Notes: a model not told the origin generated them from the sequence alone. Positions 33,867 to 45,859 are shown, counted from the stretch's first letter. The stretch: 64,000 nucleotides of DNA from Bactericera cockerelli (GCA_024516035.1 CM044964.1:19287084-19351083); one strand, 5' to 3'. Translations and numbers: made by a program.

Positions 33867-34076
33867 TAATAATACTCTTTAGTGGAAGGCATTCACCAGG
33901 CGAGGTTAATGCTCAAAGCATTTTCTACCACCTAACCTTCAGAGTCTTATTCTTATGTGGTCACAAACTCAAATTAATAAGAAAAAATTCATGCACTGGG
34001 TGAGATTCGAACCAACGGATCCCAACGCTACCTGGATTACCCAGACTAGCGCGTTAACCACTTGACTACCAGTGCA
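33867..34076 (-). repeat. SINE family B, well preserved
   Basis: Minus strand: TGCACTGGTAGTCAAGTGGT (A box), TAACGCGCTAGTCTGG, B box GGTTCGAATCTCACC closing on CAGTGCATG, then the body through ACCACATAAGAATAAGAC and CTAAAGAGTATTATTATAAT. CACTGG and CCAGTG form an acceptor-like stem. Confidence 0.95.
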
Positions 34077-34115
34077 GTAGCAAGAGTTACAGCAAGTTTG
34101 AAGAAATAACAGAAG

Positions 34116-34455
34116 TGTTGATCCAACACCTAAATCTGAAGTAGTGTGTCATCACACCCACCTTAGTAGCTGATCGATAAGGCCGCGGACTTATACCCTG
34201 GAGGTCGGTGGTTCAAGTCCCGTATTCAGCTAAAAATTAATAAAGCTAGTTGTGATACCGCACGAAATTGATTAACACAATAATAATTATGATAACTAAC
34301 TAAACTAAAACTAGTGTGTCATCACTCCTCGCTCATAATCAGAGGGGAGGCATACTACGGGATGGGCAAGCTACAGCACAGACCATAAAAGTCTACAGTA
34401 GCTTCTGTTTCATGGCTACGAAATAAATAGAAAAGGCTCTGAAACTCTCATGTTT
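34116..34455 (+). repeat. SINE family G, interrupted by SINE A
   Basis: GATCCAACACCTAAATCTG lies before the insertion. The element resumes after it with CATAATCAGAGGGGAGGCAT, TCTACAGTAGCTTCTGTTTC and GGCTCTGAAACTCTCA. The head is missing. Confidence 0.9.
34156..34311 (+). repeat. SINE family A inserted into SINE G
   Basis: Begins ACCCACCTTAGTAGCTGATC, has B box GGTTCAAGTCCCG and ends GATAACTAACTAAACTAAAA. It is bounded by an exact 14-bp duplication of G sequence, TAGTGTGTCATCAC, at 34142-34155 and 34312-34325. This proves LINE-type retroposition and sets the order: A is younger than this G copy. Confidence 0.95.
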
Positions 34456-34515
34456 ATAAAATAAATAACAAAATAGGTCAAAATATAGAATTTCTTTAAT
34501 TACTTAAAATGTGCA

Positions 34516-34705
34516 CAAGCCAACGTCAGTAGCGGGTTGAATAAAGTAGTTCTCGTCTGATCACTGAAGTTAAGCAACGTCCAGCGATGTCAAAACTTGG
34601 CCAGGATCACTCAGGCTAATGTGGGTTTGAGTTTGAGAGTTTCGAGCGAATGTAGATTAGAACCCTTGTGCCGCATGATCTAGCTGTTAGGGATCCTAGT
34701 CACCC
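34516..34705 (+). repeat. 5S-rRNA-derived SINE, diverged
   Basis: GCCAACGTCAGTAGCGGG, TTCTCGTCTGATCACTGAAG and TTAAGCAACGTCCAGCGA show the 5S head. The shared body follows (AGGCTAATGTGGGTTTGAG, TTTCGAGCGAATGTAG) and it ends in a short A run near 34705. Confidence 0.85.
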
Positions 34706-35057
34706 ATTAAAAAAACCTCAAGACTAAAATTATTTGTTATTTGCTACAGAGCAAAACCTAGGTCAATTTTTAAATATCTATACGATAAGATTTCTTCTCC
34801 AGCTTCTTTACAAATTTGACGTCGGCTTTCAGAGGGGCACACAAGATCCTTGGACATGGAAACAAAAACCAGAAGTCTTCCACAAGTGATGCGATGAGAT
34901 CCCTGCTGATATTTCAGTAGCACATCAGGTCAGAAATATATTAACCCTTGAACTGAACTGTTGGTTAGGTCCTTAATTTTGTTAGTGGTGCAGTGTTATA
35001 CAATACTGTAAATCTATAAACTCTGTACTCTAAAACCAGCTAGGGCTATGGTTAGTA

Positions 35058-35175
35058 AGTTTGAGTTTGTGACCATATAATAAGACTGTAGGTTAGGTGG
35101 TAGAAATGCTTTGAGCATTAACCTTGGCTGGTGGTTTGGTTACCTCCTACTAGAATGTTATTATATTATTAAATA
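35058..35175 (+). repeat. SINE family B, 3' part
   Basis: TTTGAGTTTGTGACCATATA, GGTTAGGTGGTAGAAATGC and TTGAGCATTAACCTTGGC match the B body. The tRNA-like head is missing. Confidence 0.85.
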
Positions 35176-35787
35176 TGACACGTAACGTAACTAACACAAA
35201 TTCAATTTTCAACACCAATTTCGTTCTATAAATATTCCTCTCTTTCTTCCTTGAATTTTATTTTATCCTGTTTTACAATTCGCCCCTACACTGGTTTATG
35301 TATTAAATCACATACTCTGTAACCTCCCACACACATAAGGGTTAACGGAATCCCGAAAAAAATCGCCCTGGTGTAAAAACAATAAACACGTGACCTCGCA
35401 AAACGATAATTAATTTTGCGGAACACTTTGTGACTCTCTCTCCTCCTCCTCCAGACAATCTCTGTCACGGGTCATTCCATTCGGGGCGCCACTTGCATAA
35501 TTAGAGGAACAACCTCCCCCCCCTCCCCCCCCCAAAAAAAATCGTAAAAAAAAAAAACTCATTAAAATCTTCCTGTCCGAAAAGGCTAGAGACAGGGTCC
35601 TGATGAGGATGGGGCCCCAAGAAAAACCACAACTCAAAGGTCTCGTCACTCGAAAGACAATGAAACAGCACATGCTCTACATTTGAAGGCTTTGGAGATC
35701 TTTGCCTTTGGCTCCATCATGGTTACTTTATTTATCCTTTGAGAACAGTGTTTCCCAAATTCTTGTGCCAGCGGAACCTTGAAAAAA

Positions 35788-35998
35788 ATCATATTTGTGT
35801 TAATCACTTTAGCACACTATTATGGACTGTGGTGTGTGGGTATAGTATACAATACCAGTTATCATATTTGTGTTAATCACTTTCGTGAAATCACAACTAC
35901 TCAAGCTCGCTTTACTAAATCTACGTTGAATCCGGCCGGGACTTGAATCACCAACCTCCAGGTTTGAAGTCCGTCGCCTTATCGACCGAGTTACTTGC
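35788..35998 (-). repeat. SINE family A, full copy plus partial 3' end
   Basis: The full reverse copy spans about 35858-35998. Its 3'-end words (ATCATATTTGTGTTAATCAC) occur a second time at 35789-35812. CGGAACCTT lies just outside on both sides (about 35773 and 36001) and may be the target duplication of the whole 35788-35998 unit. Confidence 0.8.
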
Positions 35999-36132
35999 AA
36001 ACGGAACCTTTTTAAAAGTTGAATCATTCGCGGAACTTTGATATTTTTTTTAAGGACTAACCTCTGAATATTCATCCTAAGTCCATATAATATATTCTTC
36101 TCATTCAGACACTTTATTTTTATTTTTCAAAG

Positions 36133-36295
36133 ATGATGTTTCACAGCCTTTTTTTCGTAGCCATGAAACAGGAGCTACTGATGTAGACGCTTGTGGTCTG
36201 TGTTGTAGGTTGTAGCTTGCTATCCCGTAGTATGCTGCATCCCCTCTGATGGGCTAGAAGTGACACAACACTTTCCATTTAGGTGCATCTGTTTT
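36133..36295 (-). repeat. SINE family G, 3' part
   Basis: Minus strand GCACCTAAATGGAAAGTGTT, CATCAGAGGGGATGCAGC, TACATCAGTAGCTCCTG and GGCTGTGAAACATCATC match the G body. There is no tRNA-like head. Confidence 0.9.
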
Positions 36296-36348
36296 GAGGA
36301 TTTTGTGTTCAATACACTATTTCATCTAGTGTAGCGTTGTAAATTCAA

Positions 36349-36467
36349 GGGCCAAATTATGAAACAGGATTAAAATTAAGCTGAGCCAGACACGAGTAAC
36401 GGAATGCCCGAGTAACGGAATTCTGTCCACTTAGATTAAATCTAATCTTTTTGTTATTATTCAGCCC
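36349..36467. mobile_element. Harbinger-like MITE
   Basis: GGGCCAAATTATGAAACAGG at the left and TTATTATTCAGCCC at the right match the family at 23655-23804. It contains an internal duplication (GAGTAACGGAAT twice). Confidence 0.65.
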
Positions 36468-36546
36468 TATAAAACTAAAACTTACCGAACAGATCGTGGA
36501 ATCTTCACCTTGCAGAACCTCTTGGTCCCCCAATTGGGAACCACTG

Positions 36547-37174
36547 GTTTAGATAGTCTCTTTGGTATATATGGCACTGGCTATTCTTCGACAGCTAATC
36601 TTTTGTTTGAGTCCATGGGAGCATGAAATTAATTTGAATAGTTGAAAATAATAAACCTCCAGTCATTAGTTTCATCATTTGTCAATGCCTACAGGTCGAG
36701 TCATTATTGCAGACAGAACATGTTCTTGATGATACTATCCGAATTGTGGCTTTTTGAGTTGAAACCGCTCTTGTTAGCATGTACCTTATGTTGCGAGGAA
36801 GATGGACTATGGCAGTGAAATCTGAAACAATCAATAATGCCGTGTTCAAGTGATCAAGTTAGCCATAATGATCTCCAAACGCCAATGTGGATCGGTCTAA
36901 AAAAAAAGAAGAAGAAATATAGAGAAGAAGAGAAGCTTCATTACAAAGTTACAACGTCCTATGTCAATTCTAAACTTTTTACATAAAAAAGGCAATGTAA
37001 GATCAAATGAAAATCAACTAAAAATAAGTTATAAGGGTGGTAGGCACTCCAGACAGCCATGGTGCAAATAAACAGACTTGGCAGACGTAGCCAGCAACAG
37101 ACCTCAGGCTAATGCAAGAACGGCATGATTATGGACTGGATGTCCATAGTCAAATCTGTCAGCCAGTCTGAAGT
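36547..37174. other. Unannotated sequence
   Basis: No gene or named repeat recognised. Confidence 0.4.
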
Positions 37175-37330
37175 TAATAAAAAATAAAGTTATCATATTT
37201 GTGTTAATCACTTTCGTGATATCACAACTACTCAAACTCGCTTACTAAATCAAACGCTGAAACCGGGACTTGAACCACCAACCTCCAGGTTCAAAGCCGC
37301 TGCCTTATCGATCAAGCTACTGAGGTCGGT
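37175..37330 (-). repeat. SINE family A with 10-bp target duplication
   Basis: AGTCTGAAGT occurs exactly at 37165-37174 and 37331-37340. The copy is full length on the minus strand: ACCGACCTCAGTAGCTTGAT, B box GGTTCAAGTCCCGG, then the body and an AACTTTATTTTTTATTAA-type 3' end. Confidence 0.95.
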
Positions 37331-37340
37331 AGTCTGAAGT

Positions 37341-40300
37341 CTATATTTGTAGTTATAAATTACATGTATCGAAGTATTTTGGTTTCAATACACCAGATTC
37401 ATCAGAAGGGTGACAGACCCTCCTTTATTAAAAGGCCTTTGAATTTCATTGATATTAATTAGATACTCTGACCGTAATAAAGTTTCTCAAAGACTTTCCC
37501 AACACCTGGTACATTTCCTGGGACCCCACAGGGGTGGTAGTTTGTTAGCTCTATCATGCTGTTCAGGGTGTTAAATATGTACTTAGCAACTCTGAAACAT
37601 TTAAATAACAGCCAGGGATGCCGCTGAGGAGACTGTACCCGACATTCGTTCTGGTACTTCTTGAGGACTTCTGAGGACGGAGAAAAATGAATATGAGTAA
37701 TGGCCTACAACGAACAACAATGACCAAGAACATTTAGAAATAGAAAAAAATAATGAAATAAATCTGAACTTCATGGAAAGTTAATAATTTTACTATAATA
37801 TGTACACCTATTAGGGTTTTTAAGATATAATATACGTACTTAGTTGAATGATAATAGAGCCCTTTGAAAAAAAAAGAAGATAAATCTTCATCGTCATTTA
37901 ACGCAGCGATCAGTTCCTGGTCCCTTGCATCTATCTCTAATTTTAATGTGCGTCCCTTAAGTCCATTCTGTGTATTTTTCTTCTGAACAGTGGTCACTGT
38001 GAGGGTCCTCAATTCCTCATCCCTACTGCTAGACCAAGAAGTTGCTTCCTCGGTTATATTACTTAGTTTTCACATTGAAAGGATTCAGAGTTAATCATCA
38101 GCTTCAGTGTCTCTGTAGGTTATTTTCAGGCTTTATGTCTAATTGTCTAAGAGTATATTTGTCATGTGTGTACTACCTACTCAATTATTTGCAAAGGTTT
38201 GATATCAAGTGAAATACCTACGCTATTAGAAGCATATTCGACCTATGGTTACTTGGTAGGTAGTCTTAGTCACGTTAAAATTAGAAAAAATGTAAGATTC
38301 CAAAAGTATACCTACCTACCTCTTGATGGCCATGATAAGATCTCATTCAGTTACAGATATCATTTTGTCGCCAACATCGATAGGTTGGTATAATATGATT
38401 TAGTCCAAAGAAGTTTTTAGGCATTGACGCAGTTTATTGAGACAATTAATCATCCATTAATCATTTTTTTCACGATGGTATCATAACGTATTAACAAATA
38501 ATGGTATAGTAACTGGTAATCCAGCCCCATCTTCATAAGGTAGACTCCTAACAACTTTTAGAAAGAGCACATTATTTTTCTTAACAAGCGGATATAAAAC
38601 GACAATAAACCCAAAAAAAACTTCCTTAAAAGTCCACGGGGTAAAAAAGCACCGACAACTAAAATGAAAGAATCGATGAAAACTTCAACAAAAAGACAAC
38701 AACAGAAGTCGAGTAGTGTGCTGTTAGACTTTGAAATGGTCAATTACCGAGTTCATAATTTTTATGATCACAGAAGTGTTTTTTATTGTTATTTAAAGAA
38801 GAGAATCATCACCTCACCACCCTTCTTATTCTAACGCGATATCATATCGCTCAGGCGGTACATGTCCTTTGAAGATGATATTGTCAGAATGAATAGGAAC
38901 ATAAAAACGCTGTGATTTTTTACTCATCTTTTTTGTATACCTCTTTTTCTATTTTGTTTTGATCTTCTTCATCTCGTGTTTTTTCCTTCTTATTTTCTTT
39001 GAGTCCTTCTTCTGTTTTTTTTTTCTAATATGGTAATCATTTCCTTCTGTCTTTTTGTTTTACATCTTCTTTTCCATCTCTTTCTTCTTCTCCTTCTCTC
39101 TTTATTATGTATTGTTTATTCTTATTTATTTTTCTTTTATCATTATTTTCCTTTGACTTCGTTTCTTCTTCTGTTCTTTGTGTGTCCTCTTTCATATTGA
39201 TCATTTTCTTCAGCATTATCTGAGCTATCTCTCTAGGTTTGTTTTGCACCTTCTCTATACATTTGATATTGGTATCTTTGTCTTATTTTCATCATCTTGT
39301 TTGTCTATCAATTTCCCTTCTCCGTCTTCTTCTTTCGTTCTCTAAATATTCCTCTTTCTTTTCTCTTGTTTATTTCTTCCTCAAATTAGAATATATTTAT
39401 TATTTCTTTTTTTGTCTTCTTCTGCTCGTTATCTCTCTCTCTCTCTCTCTTTCTCTCTTCATCTCTTTCTCTCTCTATATATATATCTTTCTCTCTCTCT
39501 AAATTGAATATCATCTTTTGGCTTGAGGTTCCGTTGACATGAATGAAGCCTTTAATGACTATCTACCCTCATCAAAGGATCATAAGATGATAGCAGTATC
39601 ATTAAAAATATCATAATAGACATCCACATTTATCATTCAGTTCGTGATAACACTTCTGCTTTGAGGTCATCTCTGCTAACAAATACTCAAGTGAAGCTAT
39701 TCTCTAACACCATATTAAACATCATATCACTGACATCATTATGTTAACATACATCACAGGGATCCCTAGTAACATCACTTCAACATTATGTTACGTCATT
39801 GTTGGAGTGACATTACAAATGTGAAAAGGACAGTGGTACTTCATGAGTTGTTTTTCTTACGAGTTTCTCTTTCGGAGCTTTTGTTGATAATATTTTCTTT
39901 AATGATCTTGTAGATGTGGAAGTTTTGTTGTTAGAAAAGGGTTGCTCGGGGTGTTCTTTACAAATTTTGAGGGTGTTGTTGATTAAAAAAAAAAAAGATT
40001 TTAATGGTACCTGTTTTTCATACTTTCCTATCATCATATTTTTTTTCTGGGATCATTATTATTTAATCTTCATTCAAAGGTTTGACTGATGGCGGTGATT
40101 TCTTTGGATAGTTACAATGTCAGTGTTATGAATAGAGTTATATGTATTTCATGTTGTAGTGATTTGATGAAGTGAAATAATTTTTGTGAGTGGTTGTGTG
40201 AACCGCTTTCATCTGGATCTGATGATAATGTACATTCACTACATTAATCTTGAGGGGCTCTATTTGGCGGAGACAGGTTTGTGAGTTTTCTGCAACTCTA

Positions 40301-42123
40301 CCAACCTACCATCCTTTAGCCTAGAGAATAGCAATTCTGGGGGCTACGCCATGTACCATCCAAGCTAGACGCCGCTTCACATCAGATATCCTGCAGAAAC
40401 GGGTATATTTGACACAATGTCTCATAAATACATTCATGTACCTACATACCTGTATTATATGGCATCTGCGGATACCATTCCATTCCAGGATACCAAACAA
40501 ATCGTCTCAGTTCACGGCAGACATCACAACTCTTACTAAATTAATTAATGTACACATAGATGACATAAAGTTCCATAATATTCCCAACAGGTAGCCGATT
40601 CCCATAACAGGCGACATAGAGCCATCGCTCTCCTGTCAATAAAAAATAGAGAGAATAGGTAGAGTTTAAAAATGGAGAGCTTTGCTAATTTTTCCACATT
40701 CTTGACGAATCTATCATTATAAGTTTCAATCATTAGCTCAAGAAGAACCATTATTGCCTCCATTAGCACTCGTAATACCGCTATATTTTTCATCTAATCA
40801 GATTCTAACGACAAAGTCTTGGAGCTTTACCTACCTCTAACTTGTTGCTGGTCTCACAGGCGACGTGATTGTGATAGGTAATTACTAATTACCCGATAGT
40901 TTCTCTAATTACTCATCCTAATTGCCCGTATTTTTAAAAGTCTGGTCTGAATCTCGCGATACATGGATTGAAAACATTTTCCAATCTGAACCAATCTTGA
41001 GTATTATGTAAAAGAGAAATATGAGCGGATTTGTATAATATAAAGGAACATTCTTTGTCTATTGCGGTTTTGACACAAAAAGACAAAAATCAATGACCGA
41101 TCGTTAATTAGATTTAATTCGTTGGAGTTTCAATTCACAATATAAAAAAATAAAAATAAAAATCTACATGACCAGGATAGAAGCCTGATACACAAATTCT
41201 GCCTGTGACACAAAATCTACAAGTTGGACACAACTTCGAGAAAGTTGGGCAATTGTGAGTCAACCGCGCACAAGACGCATACAAAAAAACCTCTATAGGT
41301 ACTTCCTTACAAAAACAAATGGCAAAACCCAGCAAACACGGAGATCAATTTCATTGTAATGCGAGAGTAAAAAAAAAAACGAAGTCTTTAATAAAACTCT
41401 AATTAATCGCCAATTAATTACCTGAAAAGTTATAACGACTGTAGGAACAAGTCCAGGAATTCCGCAGCAAAAGTTCCAATTAGCGAGAAAAGGACGTTAG
41501 CAAATAAGGTAAATTTTGCGCAAGTGATTTATTGGAAGAAATTGTATCTCTTGTGCGCGGTATCCTAATTTGCAGAAATAATAAATTTCATCTGGGCTCT
41601 GGCGTGAATGTTGGAATGAACGCACTGAGGCTGGAATTTCAGATGACTGGTACCTGGAATACTAGGGACAAGAGTCTTCCTCTTGTTTTTTTTTTTTTTT
41701 GAAACACACTCATTTTTTCTTTCAACAGAGGCTTCATAGCATTATAGTTGCATACTTTATTGATGATTAGTTGTTTTGTCACATAATACCGAGACTTATG
41801 TCCGAATGAAACCTACTTCGACCTACTATATCAACCATATTTTAGTTTAAAAAAAGTTATTTATAGTACTAAAAAAAGTCCGTCTTAAGGCGGCCTTTAT
41901 TTGTTGAAATACTAATTTATACTTCGGCCCTTACTTAGACTTGATTCTCGTGAGTAAAGAAAATAGTGCTGGTAATGGAGGAAAAGAAGAGAGAACTTCA
42001 ATGTCCATCTAATAAATACCACAAGTCTGTACTCAAGACAGTGTCTTATGACTTACTGACGATTACTTTAAATGCTGAATACGATAAATAAAGTTAAGTT
42101 AAATAAAAATATGATTTCTTTAT
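37341..42123. other. Long, mostly unique stretch
   Basis: About 4.8 kb without a confident gene or interspersed repeat. 38930-39500 is T/C-rich low complexity, with (CT)n at 39430-39500. 41340-41640 is higher-complexity sequence with several TAATTA words and is flagged in the findings. Confidence 0.5.
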
Positions 42124-42380
42124 GGTGACGCTCAAGACCTCTTCACATTTTATGTGGGTAGCGCAGCATTACCAAGAGCCACCTTCACTTTTCGTATTCT
42201 ATTACATTATTTTTTTATACTCTGGTAATGCCGCCACTGGTCGTTACTCATACAAGTATGTACTCATTTTCCTCACGAGGTATGAGTGGACCCCGAACAT
42301 CCAAGTACAGTAAGTACATCAGAGCAGAAAAAATCCTGCCCCACTGTAGCGCGCTAACTCACTCGGCCCCCGGTGACTAC
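42124..42380 (-). repeat. SINE family D, near full length
   Basis: Matches 61578-61840 in order: GGGTAGCGCAGCATTACC, GCCGCCACTGGTCG, GTGGACCCCGAACATCC, then AAAAATCCTGCCCCACTG and GTAGCGCGCTAACTCACTCG. The B-box region of the head is deleted. Confidence 0.85.
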
Positions 42381-43260
42381 TCTGAATTCGTAATATTATT
42401 GAACTATTCATTAGATTAATGAATAATTATCCATCTTAATATCTTAGTCCTCAGTGTGCCCTTTTTCGCTCAACACTACCTCGTGTTTCAAATGACCATC
42501 GGTATGAGCTTTTACGTCGAAAGTCCAATCCGAGTTTATCTGCCGTGGCGGCTATTGTAAAAGCCGGCAGTCTTCAGTCGGGCCGGTCACTCAAAGGCCA
42601 TCGCCGCAATTTCAGAATTGTTGATGCGTCAAAAAGCTTCCTCCTTTCATCGCAATCAAAAGCCAAGACACGCATCGGTAAAGCAACAGTGTGTTTAATG
42701 TGTACCGAGCCAGGGTGGACAGGGTGGACCCAAGATTGTAATATTATTAATACTCTTTAGTGGAAGACTATTATTAAAAGTATTATTTCAGGTTGTTGAA
42801 GTAATATTTCACAGTCCCACAATAGGGTTTAGTAATAATAATATATATAATAATAACTCTTTACAAGAATAATATTGACAAAGGGCGTGATTATTGCCTG
42901 AGGCAAGATCTGCCATCAAACCCATTGATGAGGAATTGAGGAGCCGCGGGTTTTAGTTTAGGGTAGGCAGCCATGGATACCGGGCGGTTCATTTCTGAGT
43001 CCCACACTTTTTGGAATGAGCTTTCCCCTCCACATAAAAAAACCAAAAGGCGAGGTTAATACTCAAAACATTTTCTACTACCTGCCGCTCAGAGTTTTAT
43101 TATTATTTTTTAATATTAAAAAAATACAATACAATTCCACCCATGAAATACATAAGACCTTGTTGACTGCTGAAATCACGCTAACCTGGTGTTTTGAAAT
43201 GTTAATGATCTACTAAATGCATGAGCAAATCTGTTAGGAAGTAATAAAAACACAAGGCTT
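42381..43260. other. Unannotated, with SINE B scraps
   Basis: 42480-42725 is unusually GC-rich and single-copy, without an assignable ORF. AATACTCTTTAGTGGAAG (near 42750) and GGCGAGGTTAATACTCAAAA (43042-43105) are reverse family B scraps. GGGCGTGATTATTGCCTGAG near 42885 resembles repeat J. Confidence 0.5.
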
Positions 43261-43632
43261 TCTGTACCTAGGATGTTTTATTTAGTTGGCAAATGCCAAT
43301 TACGAATCAAAGAATCAGTCGGTATGGGGACTACAGTTTTCAGAAGACATTGTTTCTAACAAGATTTGGATTCTTTGGTCTAGGTACGCCATTATTTTCT
43401 TCACTTCACTTTTCATCAGGATGAGAGGGGTGGGAGTACCGGAGAGGTACTCCCACCTAGATCCAGGAGATTCTAGATCCTTCACCACATTTCCACCAGA
43501 AGCAAATGCCGCCATCTGGAATGATGTTTTTGGCTGTTGGGGTCCTTTGTGAATTTTTTTTCATCATACATGTCTTGTTTCAATGTTTGCTGTGAATTTT
43601 GATTTTGTGAGTTGAGTTGATGTTATTCTAGT

Positions 43633-43663
<31 letters not shown>

Positions 43664-44000
43664 CTTTCTTTTGGTATTTTTTTATATTATTTTTCTGTAC
43701 CGAGGATGTTTTATTCAATTGACAAATGCCCATTACGAGTCAAAGAATCTGCTGGGATTGAGACTACAGTTTTCATCAGAAGACATTGTTTTTAGCAAGG
43801 TTTGGATTCTTTGGGCTAGGTACGCCATTATTTTTTTTTTGGCTTCACTTTTCATCAGGAAGAGTGGGGTGGGAGTACTGGAAAGGTATGCGTCCAGGAG
43901 ATTCTAGATTGCTTCCCATCCTTCACCACATTTCCACCAGAAGCAAATGTCGCCATCTGGAATGATTTTTTTGGTTGTTGGGGATCTTTGTGAAATCTTC
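43261..44000. repeat. Tandem duplication with a period of about 430 bp
   Basis: 43261-43560 and 43693-44000 are direct repeats: GTACC..GGATGTTTTATT, GACTACAGTTTTCA, CAGAAGACATTGTTT, AGGTACGCCATTATTTT, CCACCAGAAGCAAATG. A poly-T run (about 43630-43663) separates them. A weaker third partial unit is near 44155-44280. Confidence 0.9.
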
Positions 44001-44329
44001 TTTCTCGTAAATTTCTTGTTTGCTGTGAATTTTGATTTTGAGAGATGTGCTGATGTTGTTTTTAGTGTTATTATTATTATTTTTTTTGTTTTGATTTTTT
44101 ATAATTTTTTCAATTTTTTTTGTTGTTTTTTTTTTCTTTTATAATTTTTTTTGTTTTCAACTTTCATATTGTCATCTGAAATGTTTATTTTGGTGTTATA
44201 TGCTAAACTTTAGTAGATGCATCTTCTTTTACTTCTCCATAAATTCCTTGTTTCCTGAGAATTTTGATAGTGTCATGGTGTTTGGCAAGCATTGTCATCA
44301 TAACATCTAATTTTGGAGCTCAGTGTCGT

Positions 44330-45075
44330 CACGAAGGATTTAGAAGCACGTGGAATTTTGAACATCAGCACATAAATTTTTGACCACCAGCAAGGAGAAT
44401 TTTGAACATCAGCACATGGAATTTTGAGAATCGGTTTTTCAGCAAGAGGAATTTTGAACATCAGCACATGGAATTTTGAGAATTGGTTTTTCAGCAAGAG
44501 GAATTTTGAACATCAGCACATGGAATTTTGAGATTTTTCAGCAAGAGGAATTTTGAACATCAGCACATGGAATTTTGAGAATTGGTTTTTCAGCAAGTAG
44601 AATTTTGAACATCAGCACATGGAATTTTGAGATTTTTCAGCAAGAGGAATTTTGAACATCAGCACATGGAATTTTGAGATTTTTCAGCAAGAGGAATTTT
44701 GAACATCAGCACATGGAATTTTGAGATTTTTCAGCAAGAGGAATTTTGAACATCAGCACATGGAATTTTGAGGATTGGTTTTTCAGCAAGTAGAATTTTG
44801 AACATCAGCACATGGAATTTTGAAAATTGGTTTTTCAGCAAGAGAAATTTTGAACATCAGCACATGGAATTTTGAGAATTGGTTTTTCAGCAAGAGGAAT
44901 TTTGAACATCAGCACGTAGAATTTTCAGCAAGTAGAATTTTGAACATCAGCACATGGAATTTTGAGAATTGGTTTTTCAGCAAGGAGAATTTTGAACATC
45001 AGCACATGGAATTTTGAGAATTGGTTTTTCAGCAAGGAGAATTTTGAACATCAGCATATAGAATTTTTAGCAAGA
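44330..45075. repeat. Minisatellite of 45-52 bp units
   Basis: About 14-15 units of the form GAATTTTGAACATCAGCACA, TGGAATTTTGAGAATTGG, TTTTTCAGCAAGAG. Some units lack the AATTGG segment. Since 52 is not a multiple of 3, the frame shifts from unit to unit and coding is unlikely. Confidence 0.95.
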
Positions 45076-45256
45076 AGAATTTTGAACATGAGCACGTAGA
45101 ATTTGGAACAGAAGTGTGATTTAGCAAGGAAAATTTTGGCAATCAGTGTTACTTATTACTTTAGTTATTTTGTGTACTCTGAATTTTGTTGTGTTGAGAT
45201 GTTGGAGTTTTTTTCAAATGAATAGTGATTTCTTTCAGTGGCCAGTATAAATAATC

Positions 45257-45291
45257 GTAAGCGAGTGCTTAACCACTGAGCTATTTGTGTA
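45257..45291 (-). repeat. SINE family G, head fragment
   Basis: On the minus strand CACAAATAGCTCAGTGGTTA and AGCACTCGCTTACG match the A-box half of the G head at 31766. Confidence 0.6.
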
Positions 45292-45719
45292 CTCAATTAA
45301 TCTGTTAATTAGCAACTATGCACTTAGGTTCTTTTTTTTAATGGAAGGCAGGAAAAAATCTTTCAAAGACACCCAGATCCTGCCTGGGGTGTGGGATTTC
45401 CACCCACTAAAAACCCACCTTCTCTAAAAGCTAACAGCACTTGGAACCGAAAAATATCATTATACTTCAAGTGCGGCGCTGTAGGGCACCTACTGATTTC
45501 GTTGTAGTGCCCTCCCATCTCTCTCTTGGGTTCTAATGTGATTTCCGACTACCACTTTAATTTCAAAAGAGTTCAATTCCCCAGAAAACTATGTTTTGCC
45601 TGTCAGGCACAGGGGCAAACTCTTGAGCTAGCTGGAATTGACCTTAGAACGATTGCTTCTCCCACGGTCAGCTCTATGTTGCTTTTTCAAGAGTAAGGTC
45701 TGCCAAGTCCCTTATTGTG

Positions 45720-45859
45720 TTACAGCCAGATGGTATAACAAAGAACCTGGTGTATAAAGAAGTGCTTCAATAACCATAAAACTTATGCAGCGGCGGTGGC
45801 CATGCCTTAACTAAAATGTGGCCATGCCTTGGCCACGCGAAGCGGGCGTAGCCCGCTAG
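45720..45859 (+). mobile_element. Helitron 3' end
   Basis: Hairpin GCGGGC (45842-45847), GTA, GCCCGC (45851-45856) overlaps the terminal CTAG (45856-45859), which is followed by T. This is the Helitron 3' signature. GGCCATGCCTT occurs upstream here and also in the Helitron at 9621-9870. The 5' end could not be placed, so the start is approximate. Confidence 0.65.

Larger units (their letters stand above)
35746..36546. mobile_element. hAT-like MITE carrying three nested insertions
   Basis: Starts CAGTGTTTCCCAAATTC and ends TTGGGAACCACTG, an inverted pair of the CAGTGGTTCYCAA type common in hAT MITEs. The candidate flanks (TTTGAGAA, GTTTAGAT) match at only 5 of 8 positions, so the target duplication is decayed. 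Inside lie SINE A sequence (35788-35998), a reverse SINE G (36133-36295) and a Harbinger-like MITE (36349-36467). The remaining host sequence includes repeated CGGAACCTT words. Confidence 0.65.

Noticed and set aside
44273..45017. Repetitive peptides (ILNISTWNFENWFF type)
   Set aside because: They come from the 52-bp minisatellite, whose length is not a multiple of three, so no continuous repeat protein exists.
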